From Bacillus sp. MYb209 (GTDB taxonomy: Bacteria; Bacillota; Bacilli; Bacillales; Bacillaceae_G), in contig NZ_PCNZ01000006.1 of assembly GCF_002975175.1 (NCBI RefSeq), positions 143,055-207,054 on the forward strand: a stretch of DNA of 64,000 nt, in the 5' to 3' direction. Both the position numbers and the translations under genes were made by a program. The notes under the pieces are model-generated. The model did not search any database. It saw nothing but the letters and a program-made list of their open reading frames with translations, and had not been told where the DNA came from. Positions 45,546-54,411 of the stretch are shown here, piece by piece (within the stretch, counting starts at the first letter, position 1; each line of letters starts with the position of its first letter).

Positions 45546-46127
45546 CTATTTCATTAATTTCTGTAATTCTAAATTTAACTTTAAGACGTTCACGCGATCT
45601 TCTCCAAACAAGCCAAGTGCAGCACCTTCCGTTTGATCCTTAATCAATTGATCCAGCTTTTCTTTCGGAATATTCGTTAATTTCGAGATGCGATCTACCT
45701 GCACAGAAGCCGCTTTTGGACTAATGTCAGGATCAAGCCCTGAACCCGAATTCGTCACTAAATCTATCGGTACTTCTGTAACTGGAATGGTTGGATTTTG
45801 TTTCTTCCAGTCTTCAATACTTTTCTCAACTCGTTTTGCTAAATCTGGATCAGACGGTGCATAGTTATTTGAACCAGATGCTTCTGCTTTATATTCTATA
45901 CTAGAGACACGTCCATGAAAATAACGTGGGTCTGTGAAATTTTGACCGATTAATTTTGAACCAACTATTTCATCTTTATCATTATATATAAGACTTCCAT
46001 CCGCATTATCCTTCATTACCGCTTGCGCAATACCAGTTACAATAAGCGGGTATACAAGGCCACACAAGACTAGAAATGTAAAAGTAATACGAATAATTGG
46101 TGAAAGTATACTTTGTTTTTTCGCCAT
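45546..46127 (-). CDS. kdpC: K+-transporting ATPase subunit KdpC
   Basis: 193 residues: one N-terminal membrane segment, then a soluble domain with [35 protein letters not shown] and INVL-type ending. It holds the KdpFABC complex together. It follows kdpB by 17 nt. Confidence 0.96.
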   Translation of the reverse strand: MAKKQSILSPIIRITFTFLVLCGLVYPLIVTGIAQAVMKDNADGSLIYNDKDEIVGSKLIGQNFTDPRYFHGRVSSIEYKAEASGSNNYAPSDPDLAKRVEKSIEDWKKQNPTIPVTEVPIDLVTNSGSGLDPDISPKAASVQVDRISKLTNIPKEKLDQLIKDQTEGAALGLFGEDRVNVLKLNLELQKLMK

Positions 46128-46144
46128 CTTTTTTCCCCTCTTCC

Positions 46145-48238
46145 TTATATGAACAAGCCGACAATCATATCAATTACTTTAATTCCAATGAACGGAACGA
46201 TCACTCCGCCAAGTCCGTAAATGAGTAAGTTTCGACTAAGTAGTGCATTAGAACTCATTGGTTTATACGCAATACCTTTCATCGCTAACGGAATGAGTAA
46301 CGGAATAATAACTGCATTAAATATTAATGCTGATAAGATTGCTGAAAGCGGTGATGTTAATTTCATAATGTTTAATGCTTCCATTTGCGGAATTGCTAAT
46401 GTAAACATCGCTGGAATGATAGCAAAATATTTCGCAATATCATTCGCAATACTAAACGTCGTTAACGCACCGCGTGTCATTAACAATTGCTTACCGATTC
46501 CTACAACCTCAATAATTTTCGTTGGATTCGAATCTAAATCAATCATATTTGCTGCTTCTTTTGCAGCTGTCGTACCACTATTCATCGCTAATCCAACGTC
46601 AGCTTGCGCTAATGCCGGGGCATCATTTGTACCATCACCTGTCATCGCTACAAGTTTCCCTTTATCTTGCTCTGCTTTAATAACCGCAATTTTATCTTCT
46701 GGTTTACACTCGGCAACGAATTCATCTACCCCTGCTTCCTTTGCAATTGTTGCTGCCGTTAATGGGTTATCCCCTGTACACATAACCGTTTTAATTCCCA
46801 TTTGGCGCAATTGTTCAAAACGCTCACGCATACCAGGTTTTACTGTATCCTTTAAATAAATTAAACCGTAAATACGATCATCCACTGCAACTACAAGTGG
46901 TGTCCCGCCCTCTTTTGAAATTAAATCTGCTTTTTGATTCACATCTTTCGGAATCGTTCCGCCTTGTGATTGAACCCATTCAATCACAGCACCAACAGCA
47001 CCTTTTCTCACTTTCGTTCCATCCTGTAAATCAACACCGCTCATTCTCGTTTCTGCTTTAAATGGAACAAATTCACCTTGTTCTGCAAGTTCTCTACTAT
47101 ATGATATAGATTTCGTTTGTACATATTCTATAACTGATCGACCTTCTGGTGTTTCATCTAAAACTGAGCTAATCGCAGCCCATTTTCCTACTTGCTCAAT
47201 CGTTTCATTTCCTACAGGAAGCAGTGTATGTGCCATACGGTTCCCGAAAGTAATCGTACCTGTTTTATCTAAAATAATTGTATTAATATCACCCGCAGCT
47301 TCTACTGCTTTCCCTGACATTGCTAGCACATTAAACTTTGTCACACGGTCCATCCCAGCAATACCAATCGCTGATAATAGCCCACCAATTGTCGTTGGAA
47401 TTAAACAAACTAACAACGCTACAAGTACAGCTGTATCAATTTGAAACCCTAAATAATTTGTAAAAATCGGCAACGTCACAACAACGATTAAGAAAATAAG
47501 CGTTAAACTCGTTAATACTGTATTTAAAGCAATCTCATTCGGCGTTTTTTGACGAGCAGCTCCTTCTACTAAAGAAATCATTTTATCGATAAATGATTCA
47601 CCAGGGTTACTCGTAATGACAATTGTAATCTCATCACTTACGACCATCGTACCGCCAGTTACTGAACAAAAATCTCCACCTGCTTCTTTTATAACAGGAG
47701 CTGATTCTCCTGTTATTGCAGATTCATCTACAGACGCTAATCCTTTAATTACTTCACCATCGTTCGGAATCATTTCTCCTTGTTTTACAATAACAACGTC
47801 ACCTTTTCTCAGATCAGTTGCTGAAACTTGAACAATATCTCCATTTTCTTTTACAACATTTGCAAATACATCTTTTTTCGATTGTTTTAAAGAATCTGCT
47901 TGCGCTTTACCACGACCTTCAGCTAACGCTTCTGCAAAGTTAGCAAATAAAACTGTAAATAATAGAATGAGAGAAACTGTTATATTAAACCACCCTGGTA
48001 CACTACTAGAGCTACTTGGAAGAAAGGATAAAAGTAACGTTATTATAAATCCAATTTCCACAACGAACATAATAGGATTTTTTATCATTACTTTCGGATT
48101 CAATTTTGCAAAGGATTGTTTCATCGCATGTGTCACGATATCACGATCCATCGTTTTCGCTTGTCTAACCTCATCTTCTACAACATGTATTTGTGACTCA
48201 TTCACTTGTTTTTCTTTTACTACTACCGGTCTCATCAT
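46145..48238 (-). CDS. kdpB: K+-transporting ATPase catalytic subunit KdpB (P-type)
   Basis: 697 residues. P-type ATPase motifs TGESAPV (actuator), [12 protein letters not shown] (phosphorylated Asp) and [24 protein letters not shown] site precedes two ATGs in a row. Couples ATP hydrolysis to potassium entry through KdpA. It follows kdpA by 10 nt. Confidence 0.97.
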   Translation of the reverse strand: MMRPVVVKEKQVNESQIHVVEDEVRQAKTMDRDIVTHAMKQSFAKLNPKVMIKNPIMFVVEIGFIITLLLSFLPSSSSSVPGWFNITVSLILLFTVLFANFAEALAEGRGKAQADSLKQSKKDVFANVVKENGDIVQVSATDLRKGDVVIVKQGEMIPNDGEVIKGLASVDESAITGESAPVIKEAGGDFCSVTGGTMVVSDEITIVITSNPGESFIDKMISLVEGAARQKTPNEIALNTVLTSLTLIFLIVVVTLPIFTNYLGFQIDTAVLVALLVCLIPTTIGGLLSAIGIAGMDRVTKFNVLAMSGKAVEAAGDINTIILDKTGTITFGNRMAHTLLPVGNETIEQVGKWAAISSVLDETPEGRSVIEYVQTKSISYSRELAEQGEFVPFKAETRMSGVDLQDGTKVRKGAVGAVIEWVQSQGGTIPKDVNQKADLISKEGGTPLVVAVDDRIYGLIYLKDTVKPGMRERFEQLRQMGIKTVMCTGDNPLTAATIAKEAGVDEFVAECKPEDKIAVIKAEQDKGKLVAMTGDGTNDAPALAQADVGLAMNSGTTAAKEAANMIDLDSNPTKIIEVVGIGKQLLMTRGALTTFSIANDIAKYFAIIPAMFTLAIPQMEALNIMKLTSPLSAILSALIFNAVIIPLLIPLAMKGIAYKPMSSNALLSRNLLIYGLGGVIVPFIGIKVIDMIVGLFI

Positions 48239-48248
48239 TTACCCTCCA

Positions 48249-49916
48249 TTACTTCAATGTAAGAAATTCTGCAATCGGGCCGAGTACTAACATCGGGAAG
48301 AATGTTAATGCACCGACAATTACAATCGTTCCGATGAAGATGCCACCAAATAAACTATTATCCGTACGGAACGTTCCGACTGTTTCTGGTACTACCGTCT
48401 TCTCTTTCAGTGAAGCTGCAACAGCCAACATCGTAATTAAACTGAAATAGCGTCCTAAAAACATAACTAAACCAGTCGTAATATTCCAAAACGGTGTATT
48501 ATCTGCTAAACCTTCAAATCCAGATCCGTTATTCGCAGCTGACGATGTATACTCATATACAACTTGCGTTAAACCGTGGAAACCTGAATGAGAAATTGCA
48601 TCCGTTCCTAAACTTGTTGAAAGAGCTAATGCTGAAAATCCTAAAATAAGCAATGGATGAAATAAAATCGTTACCGCAATTAATTTCATTTCCTTCCCTT
48701 CAATTTTCTTACCTAAAAACTCTGGTGTCCGTCCAACCATTAACCCAGATATAAAGACTGCAATAATCGCATACATAATAATGTTCACAAAACCTGCTCC
48801 AACGCCGCCATATACTGTATTTAACATCATATTTACGAGTGGAACTAACCCACCAATCGGTGTTAACGTATCATGCATCGTATTAACAGCCCCTGTTTCA
48901 GCAGCTGTCGTTACTGTTGCGTATAGTGAAGAAAATACTGTTCCAAATCGTACTTCTTTTCCTTCTGTACTTCCTTGTACATGTTCGATACCCATTCCAT
49001 TTAACGCTGGATTCCCATTTAATTCAGCTGTAGTAATCGTTATAAACCCTAGTAAAAACACCATAAATAGTGAAACGAAAAGGATACGTCCTTGTTTTTT
49101 ATTTCCTACCATTCGTCCGTACGTAAATGGTAGTGCTGTTGGCAATAACATCATAAGCATCATTTGCAAAATATTACTCATTTGTCCTGGATTTTCAAAA
49201 GGATGTGTAGAGTTTGCCCCGAAAAATCCACCGCCGTTATTTCCAAGTTCCTTAATGGAAACCAATGATGCAACTGGACCACGTAAAATACTTTGCTTCG
49301 CACCATCAATTGTTTGTGCTGTAACTGCCCCGTCTAACGTTTGTGGTACACCAAGTGCGACAAAGACTAACGCCGCAATAAATGCGATAGGAAGAAAAAC
49401 TCTCGTTAAAGCTCTCGTAAAATCAACGAAAAAGTTACCAAGTTCTTTTCCAGCGAGTCCTCTTATAAACGCCATAACGAGTGCTAACGTCGTTGCTGGT
49501 GCCGCAAACATTAAAAATGTAATCCCGACTAATTGTGATAAATAAGATAAACCATTTTCACCGCTATAATGCTGTAAGTTTGTATCAGCCATAAAACTAA
49601 TCGCTGTATTAAAAGCGAGCGTAGGCTCCATTCCTTCAATATGTGCTGGGTTTAGCGGCAGCACACCTTGTAATCTGAAAATGAAATATACGACAACAAT
49701 CATGAATCCATTGAGTAAAACTAATGATAATGCGTACTGTTTCCACGTTTGATTGTATGCTTTTACACCCGTAATTTTAAAAATAAGTTTTTCAAAAGGC
49801 CCGAATACTTTATCTAGCATTTTGCTACCTTGAAAAGCTTTCTCTAAATAAATCCCCGTTGGCTTTGCTACTAAAATAAACAAGAGCATTGTAATAACGA
49901 CTGCAACCCAAATCAT
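48249..49916 (-). CDS. kdpA: K+-transporting ATPase channel subunit KdpA
   Basis: 555 residues, about ten membrane segments in four channel-like repeats. Recognisable segments include PTGIYLEKAFQG, NTAISFMADTNLQHYSGENG and GNNGGGFFGANSTHPFENP, the latter two forming filter loops. It selects potassium at micromolar concentration. Confidence 0.97.
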   Translation of the reverse strand: MIWVAVVITMLLFILVAKPTGIYLEKAFQGSKMLDKVFGPFEKLIFKITGVKAYNQTWKQYALSLVLLNGFMIVVVYFIFRLQGVLPLNPAHIEGMEPTLAFNTAISFMADTNLQHYSGENGLSYLSQLVGITFLMFAAPATTLALVMAFIRGLAGKELGNFFVDFTRALTRVFLPIAFIAALVFVALGVPQTLDGAVTAQTIDGAKQSILRGPVASLVSIKELGNNGGGFFGANSTHPFENPGQMSNILQMMLMMLLPTALPFTYGRMVGNKKQGRILFVSLFMVFLLGFITITTAELNGNPALNGMGIEHVQGSTEGKEVRFGTVFSSLYATVTTAAETGAVNTMHDTLTPIGGLVPLVNMMLNTVYGGVGAGFVNIIMYAIIAVFISGLMVGRTPEFLGKKIEGKEMKLIAVTILFHPLLILGFSALALSTSLGTDAISHSGFHGLTQVVYEYTSSAANNGSGFEGLADNTPFWNITTGLVMFLGRYFSLITMLAVAASLKEKTVVPETVGTFRTDNSLFGGIFIGTIVIVGALTFFPMLVLGPIAEFLTLK

Positions 49917-49935
49917 AATGAATGATTCCCCCTAA

Positions 49936-50016
49936 TTAAAACTTTTCTGGATTTAATAATGCGTACACTAAGTACACCGTAATCGCTGCAACAATAACCG
50001 ATAAGGCAATCATCAT
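49936..50016 (-). CDS. kdpF: K+-transporting ATPase small subunit KdpF
   Basis: 26 residues: MMIALSVIVAAITVYLVY plus ALLNPEKF, one membrane helix and the LLNPEKF tail that is typical of KdpF. It stabilises the KdpABC complex in the membrane. Its start overlaps the stop of an upstream 34-codon frame by ATGA, and GGGAAG lies just before it. Ends 19 nt before kdpA. Confidence 0.88.
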   Translation of the reverse strand: MMIALSVIVAAITVYLVYALLNPEKF

Positions 50017-50117
50017 GATTGCTTCCCTTCTTTCACAACTTTATCTGACCAACTGGCCAGGCTTGCCATCGATGCAACTAATACAACAAATATCCCGATC
50101 ATTACAACATCTAACAT
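50013..50117 (-). CDS. Small membrane protein ORF at the head of the kdp operon
   Basis: 34 codons from ATG at 50117 with GAGGGG 5 nt upstream. The product starts MLDVVMIGIFVVLVASMASL, one membrane helix, and ends with the charged SDKVVKEGKQS. It is coupled to kdpF by a 4-nt overlap. I do not know a family. The ribosome site, coupling and membrane helix argue that it is translated. Confidence 0.6.
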   Translation of the reverse strand: MLDVVMIGIFVVLVASMASLASWSDKVVKEGKQS

Positions 50118-50159
50118 AGCTACCCCTCACTTTTTGTTAAAATTTTACATTTACTCATC

Positions 50160-50191
50160 AAAAAAAGAACACTAAGCTCTACTTAGTGTTC
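50160..50191 (-). terminator. Riboswitch-controlled terminator of kdp
   Basis: GAACACTAAG and CTTAGTGTTC stem with TTTTTT on the minus strand, about 30 nt after the c-di-AMP aptamer. Confidence 0.88.
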
Positions 50192-50222
50192 GAAGTGAAC
50201 AACACAAAGTAAACCTCCTCTC

Positions 50223-50353
50223 TAAACGCTTACGAGGTTAGCTGTCGGATTCGGGCCTAAAGAGTAGCCCTACTTTCAAAACTGAAAGATTCACCCCAAG
50301 TGACGATGCACAAAATTGGTTCCCCCGCTCCATTTCTGGAACTCAGCGATTTT
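50223..50353 (-). ncRNA. c-di-AMP riboswitch (ydaO/yuaA class) of the kdp operon
   Basis: On the minus strand the class hallmarks occur in order: AGCGGGGGAACCA, GGGGTGAATCTTTC, AGTAGGGCTACTC, and CCGAATCCGACAGCTAACCTC before GTAAGCGTTT, whose end pairs with AAATCGCT at the 5' end. A terminator follows, so c-di-AMP should switch the operon off. Such control of kdp has been reported in B. thuringiensis. Confidence 0.95.
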
Positions 50354-50392
50354 AGGTTTTTTTGGAAATTTTATGAATGATTTATGAGAGTA

Positions 50393-50421
50393 AATATACT
50401 CCTCTATATTTAACTTGTAAA
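50393..50421 (-). promoter_or_regulatory. Promoter of the kdp operon
   Basis: On the minus strand TTTACA (50416-50421), 17-nt spacer, TATATT (50393-50398), about 40 nt before the aptamer. Confidence 0.65.
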
Positions 50422-50549
50422 GAGGTGAATTACTTAAAATAAGAAAATATTCTGCCGTTTAAACGCTTACATTGGGTATTATTAATGTTCTTTCATCTAT
50501 TTTCTTGTCTTTTCTTTCTTTTTCATAGAAATGATCTTTTAAATATGAA

Positions 50550-50608
50550 ATAAAAAGAGCGAATGACATGAGGTGCATAGCTTGTTGCACTCAGCATTCG
50601 CTCTCTTT
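50550..50608 (-). terminator. Terminator of the orphan c-di-AMP operon
   Basis: GAGCGAATG arms with an inner TGAGTGCA/TGCACCTCA hairpin and a T-run on the minus strand. Confidence 0.85.
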
Positions 50609-50619
50609 TCATTCAACTT

Positions 50620-50850
50620 TTATTCTCCCCGTAGAAATGCACGTAAATTTCTTCCACGAATATAAACCTGTGACAGTTCTGCATGTAGCTGCTCATATTC
50701 AATAATATCTGTTTTTAAATATAAAGCATCTTTCGATGGCAATATTATATATGGCCTTGGAAAAATAGGATCGAGCACTACCAATTCTTGAACTCGTTCT
50801 ACCGATACCACCCAACGATTCGCTATATCTCCTAGTAACAATACCTTCAT
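50620..50850 (-). CDS. Unknown protein, second gene of a c-di-AMP riboswitch operon
   Basis: 76 residues from ATG at 50850 with GGGGGAAACGAAG upstream; the open frame extends 16 codons further into the previous gene. Starts MKVLLLGDIANRWVVSVERV and contains DPIFPRPYIILPSKDALYL. Soluble; no family recognised. It follows the 128-aa gene by 16 nt, so the two are an operon and are probably partners in potassium or c-di-AMP homeostasis. Confidence 0.7.
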   Translation of the reverse strand: MKVLLLGDIANRWVVSVERVQELVVLDPIFPRPYIILPSKDALYLKTDIIEYEQLHAELSQVYIRGRNLRAFLRGE

Positions 50851-50866
50851 CTTCGTTTCCCCCGTC

Positions 50867-51253
50867 CTATTCAAAAAATAAAAAAGAAATATTATCACAG
50901 TTCGTAAACACTACAAATTTAGCTCCAATTGTTTCATAGAGCCTGGCTGGATAGCGTTTATTCTTTGTAACAACAGTAATAGGCGCTTGAAAAGAAAAAC
51001 GAATGCGTTCTGTGAAAAAGCTAACTATCGGAAGCTCATCTCCTAATAAAATTACTTTCTTAATCCGCTCGCAAATACTAGTAAAATCCTGCTCCTTATT
51101 ACAGCTATAAGTCGAATCAAATCCACAATTTCTAACTTGAGCTGCTATCTCTTCATTTGCTGTAAAAATAATTAACTCATGCTGAACTGCTACTAGCTCT
51201 CTTAAACTCTTTATCTTATTTTCTTCTCCAACACAAATAAGCGTTAATTCCAT
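50867..51253 (-). CDS. Unknown protein with TrkA-N/RCK-like pattern, first gene of a c-di-AMP riboswitch operon
   Basis: 128 residues from the ATG at 51253, 9 nt after AAGGAGG. The alternation of strands and helices (MELTLICVGEENKIKSL, HELIIFTANEEIAAQV, RIKKVILLGDELPIVSFF, APITVVTKNKRYPARLYE, GAKFVVFTN) follows that of a Rossmann-like RCK N-terminal domain as in KtrA. The GxGxxG nucleotide motif is absent. This relationship is by pattern only. Riboswitch control and kdp next door suggest a potassium-related role. Confidence 0.65.
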   Translation of the reverse strand: MELTLICVGEENKIKSLRELVAVQHELIIFTANEEIAAQVRNCGFDSTYSCNKEQDFTSICERIKKVILLGDELPIVSFFTERIRFSFQAPITVVTKNKRYPARLYETIGAKFVVFTNCDNISFLFFE

Positions 51254-51357
51254 GTACCTCATCCTCCTTAGCATAAAAGAACTCAAACATAGATTGATAT
51301 TCTCCTATACTAATCAGACCGATAAAGTGATGTATCCATCAGGGCACCGTCCTCTCT

Positions 51358-51487
51358 CAAAACGCTTACGAAGTTAGCTGTCGGATTCGGACTTTGAGAG
51401 TAGCCCTACTTTCAAAATTGAAAGATTCACCCCTAGTGACGACGCACAAATTGGTTCCTCCGCTCCATACAATTGGACTCAGCGTAT
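51358..51487 (-). ncRNA. Second c-di-AMP riboswitch (ydaO/yuaA class)
   Basis: Same hallmarks as the kdp aptamer on the minus strand: GAGCGGAGGAACCAATTTG, AGGGGTGAATCTTTC, AGTAGGGCTACTC, GAATCCGACAGCTAAC, closing stem with GTAAGCGTTT. It precedes the two-gene operon 50620-51253. I see no T-rich terminator between aptamer and gene; only a small TGATG-CATCA hairpin. Confidence 0.95.
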
Positions 51488-51511
51488 TACAAAAAATGTA
51501 TTCTGGCTGAT

Positions 51512-51540
51512 ATATTACTCCTGTATTTGGAAAAAGTAAA
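51512..51540 (-). promoter_or_regulatory. Promoter of the orphan c-di-AMP operon
   Basis: On the minus strand TTTACT (51535-51540), 17-nt spacer, TAATAT (51512-51517), 25 nt before the aptamer. Confidence 0.6.
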
Positions 51541-51543
51541 CAT

Positions 51544-51570
51544 AAAAAAAGCCAGTTAACAAACTGGCTT
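51544..51570 (-). terminator. Terminator of the thiamin operon
   Basis: GCCAGTT and AACTGGC stem with TTTTTTT on the minus strand, 10 nt after thiD. Confidence 0.88.
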
Positions 51571-51579
51571 CTCATGTCT

Positions 51580-52392
51580 TTATACACGTGTATTATTCAT
51601 CTTATATGCAAAATGATTCGTTGGTCCATGACCGCTTCCAATATTCAACGGCTCTTCAATCGCTATACTAATAAATTGTTTTGCCTCTTGAACTGCTTCT
51701 TCGATTGAATATCCTTTAGCAAGTCCTGCTGTAACTGCAGAGGCGAATGTACATCCGCTTCCGTGCGTTTGCTTCGAAGGAATTCGTTCACTTCTAAATT
51801 CAATAAACTCTTCTCCATCAAAGAGTAAATCAATTACTTCATTACCTTGATATTCTGCATGTCCGCCCTTCATAAGAACATATTTAGCCCCTAATTCGTG
51901 CAATACTTTCGCAGCTTCTTTACTATCTTCTATATTTTGAATCCCCATCCCAGTTAGCACTTCTGCCTCCGGAACATTCGGTGTTACAACAGTTGCTACT
52001 GGTAATAAATATTCCTTTAATGCTTGTACTGCTTCTTCTTGTAATAATGACGCACCACCTTTAGCAATCATAACAGGATCTAGTACAATATTATTCCAGC
52101 CAAATTTCTTAATATGTTCTGCAACAATTTGAATAATTTCACTACTAAATAGCATCCCTAGTTTCACAGCATCTGGTGTTAAATCCGTACCAATTGAATT
52201 CAGCTGTTCCGTAATTCCTTCTAAAGAAACAGGATATACCCCTTGAACGCCAAGCGTATTTTGAGCAGTAATTGCTGTAATAGCTGTCATTCCATACACA
52301 CCAAGCTCTTGGAACGTTTTTAAATCTGCTTGAATTCCAGCACCGCCTCCGCTATCAGATCCTGCAATCGTTAAAGCCTTATTCACTTTCAT
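51580..52392 (-). CDS. thiD: Hydroxymethylpyrimidine/phosphomethylpyrimidine kinase ThiD
   Basis: 270 residues from the ATG at 52392. Ribokinase fold with ALTIAGSDSGGGAGIQADLKTF, LDPVMIAKGGASLL and KQTHGSGCTFASAV (catalytic Cys/Asp-type anion hole). It phosphorylates HMP twice to HMP-PP. Last gene of the operon, 15 nt after thiF. Confidence 0.95.
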   Translation of the reverse strand: MKVNKALTIAGSDSGGGAGIQADLKTFQELGVYGMTAITAITAQNTLGVQGVYPVSLEGITEQLNSIGTDLTPDAVKLGMLFSSEIIQIVAEHIKKFGWNNIVLDPVMIAKGGASLLQEEAVQALKEYLLPVATVVTPNVPEAEVLTGMGIQNIEDSKEAAKVLHELGAKYVLMKGGHAEYQGNEVIDLLFDGEEFIEFRSERIPSKQTHGSGCTFASAVTAGLAKGYSIEEAVQEAKQFISIAIEEPLNIGSGHGPTNHFAYKMNNTRV

Positions 52393-52407
52393 CTCTCTCA
52401 TCCTCTT

Positions 52408-53427
52408 CTATCCAAAATAGCGATGATAAATTGTTTTCGCTTCACTTATATCTTTCGTTCCATGTACAAGCACACGCCCATCTTTGAAGGCAACTAATCT
52501 CTTTTCTTCAACAGAAAATGATAATAAATATGGGTTTACATTCAAATCATTCACGCGACCATTCAGCAGTTTTTTATATTGTTCAAAATCGATTTCCTCT
52601 TTATACGGTGGTCTAATTTGAACTGTATTCCTCCCGCATAAAACTGCTGTTTTCGATGTATTTTCTTTATTTAAATATGGATATAACGCATTCTCACCGC
52701 ACGATGGACAATTATGCTTACGAAGTTTTTGCACATTCATACATGAATATTCATTCTTCCATACATCAAATGACACAAGTCCATCTCGAAGTGATTCGTA
52801 ATCTTCTACTAACAGTTTAAGTGTTTCCGTTACTTGATGAGAAACGACAAGAGATACAGCAGGCGATATAATCCCCGCTGTATCACACGTCGCTCCGCCA
52901 AGCGGAATTGATTGTAACAAACAAGATAAACATGGCGTTTTACCAGGAAGAATTGTGTAAGAAAGGCCGTAACTACCTACACACGCTCCGTAAATCCACG
53001 GAATAGAATATTTTTGCGATATATCATTAACGATGAAACGTGTTTCAAAATTGTCAGTCGCATCAATCATTACATCAACGTTTGTAACGAGTTCTTCTAA
53101 TTCTTCAGCCGTTACATCTTGAACGAGAGCTTCTATTCTTACTTCACTATTAATCTCTTCTAGACGTTTCTTTGCCGCTACAGCTTTCGGAAGATTATTC
53201 TCTACATCGCTTTCTGCATACAATTGTTGTCTTTGTAAATTACTCCAATCTACATAATCACGGTCAACAATTGTTACCTTGCCAACACCTGCTCTTACAA
53301 ACATTTCTGCATTTGCACTACCTAATGCACCTGCACCGATAATAAGTACATGCTTTTCACTTATCTTTTGTTGTCCTTCTTCCCCGATTGGAGAAAATAG
53401 TTCTTGGCGAGAATATCGATTATTCAA
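52408..53427 (-). CDS. thiF: ThiF: ThiS adenylyltransferase
   Basis: 339 residues from a TTG that overlaps the end of thiG by 8 nt. E1-like domain with [45 protein letters not shown] and the zinc ligands CLSC and CPSC. A C-terminal extension of about 80 residues is rhodanese-like but short. It adenylates the ThiS C-terminus. It could also serve MoaD, but the context argues for ThiS. Confidence 0.92.
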   Translation of the reverse strand: MNNRYSRQELFSPIGEEGQQKISEKHVLIIGAGALGSANAEMFVRAGVGKVTIVDRDYVDWSNLQRQQLYAESDVENNLPKAVAAKKRLEEINSEVRIEALVQDVTAEELEELVTNVDVMIDATDNFETRFIVNDISQKYSIPWIYGACVGSYGLSYTILPGKTPCLSCLLQSIPLGGATCDTAGIISPAVSLVVSHQVTETLKLLVEDYESLRDGLVSFDVWKNEYSCMNVQKLRKHNCPSCGENALYPYLNKENTSKTAVLCGRNTVQIRPPYKEEIDFEQYKKLLNGRVNDLNVNPYLLSFSVEEKRLVAFKDGRVLVHGTKDISEAKTIYHRYFG

Positions 53428-54190
53428 CTACGCTCATTCCTTCTAAAGGACTACTTGCAGTTGCGCAGCGCTTGCGTGCAATACGACCTGCTTCAAACCC
53501 TAAACGGCCTGCCTCAATACTTAATTTCATTGCGGATGCCATCTTAATAGGATCTTTTGCTCCTGATACAGCCGTATTTAATAACACGCCATCTGCTCCT
53601 AATTCCATTGCAAATGCCGCATCAGCTGGACTACCAATACCAGCGTCAACGATAACTGGTACTGTCGCTTGTTCAATAATGAAGCTTAAATTTAATGGAT
53701 TTACAATGCCAAGTCCTGATCCGATTGGTGATGCTCCTGGCATAACCGCGTGTACGCCAAGTTCTTGTAATTTACGTGCTAATACAACATCATCAGATGT
53801 ATACGGAAGTACAATAAATCCTTCTTCCAGTAACATTTCAGATGCTTTCAATGTTTCTACTGGATCAGGTAATAACGTTTTATCATCACCAATAACTTCT
53901 ACTTTTATCATGTCACAAAGCCCAGAAGCTTTTGCTAATTTTGCAATACGAACAGCTTCTTCAGCATTTTTTGCTCCTGCTGTATTCGGTAATAACGTAT
54001 ATTTTTTTACATCTAGTTTCTCTAATAAATTAGGCTGCTTTGCATCAAATATATCCATACGACGTACTGCAAATGTTAAAATTTCAGCTTCAGAAACATC
54101 AATTGCCTTTTGCTGCACATCAAAATCAGAGAATTTCCCTGTTCCTAATAAAAGTCTAGAATGAAATGAAAATGGTCCAATGTTTAACAT
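53420..54190 (-). CDS. thiG: Thiazole synthase ThiG
   Basis: 256 residues from the ATG at 54190, the usual length; a TTG at 54196 is less likely. TIM barrel with [21 protein letters not shown] (imine-forming Lys), [26 protein letters not shown] and [16 protein letters not shown]. It condenses DXP, dehydroglycine and ThiS-thiocarboxylate. Confidence 0.96.
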   Translation of the reverse strand: MLNIGPFSFHSRLLLGTGKFSDFDVQQKAIDVSEAEILTFAVRRMDIFDAKQPNLLEKLDVKKYTLLPNTAGAKNAEEAVRIAKLAKASGLCDMIKVEVIGDDKTLLPDPVETLKASEMLLEEGFIVLPYTSDDVVLARKLQELGVHAVMPGASPIGSGLGIVNPLNLSFIIEQATVPVIVDAGIGSPADAAFAMELGADGVLLNTAVSGAKDPIKMASAMKLSIEAGRLGFEAGRIARKRCATASSPLEGMSVVE

Positions 54191-54192
54191 AA

Positions 54193-54396
54193 TCAACCGC
54201 CTCCTACGAAAGTTACAATCTCAATTTGGTCTCCATCAAAAACAGATGTATCGTTATGATCATCTTTTTGTAAAATATCTTTATTACGTTCTACTACAAC
54301 AATTCTGTTATCTAACTCTAAATGTGTAAGTAACCCAGCTACTGTTTTTACACTCTCTGGTACTTCAACTTGGTTACCATTAATTTTTAAATTCAA
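54193..54396 (-). CDS. thiS: Sulfur carrier protein ThiS
   Basis: 67 residues starting with TTG. Ubiquitin-like fold ending in VGGG; the terminal Gly-Gly is adenylated by ThiF and carries the sulfur. Immediately upstream of thiG. Confidence 0.94.
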   Translation of the reverse strand: MNLKINGNQVEVPESVKTVAGLLTHLELDNRIVVVERNKDILQKDDHNDTSVFDGDQIEIVTFVGGG

Positions 54397-54411
54397 ACTT
54401 CCATCCCCTTT

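Noticed and set aside
48781-49545. 254-codon open frame antisense to kdpA
   Set aside because: Shadow of a strongly conserved gene; no ribosome site or domain.
50458-50472. Near-cre sequence ATGTAAGCGTTTAAA on the minus strand upstream of the kdp promoter
   Set aside because: One mismatch, in the conserved C at position 14; kdp has no known catabolite control and the riboswitch explains its regulation.
53388-54164. 258-codon open frame antisense to thiG
   Set aside because: Shadow of thiG, whose sequence is clearly under protein constraint in the other strand.
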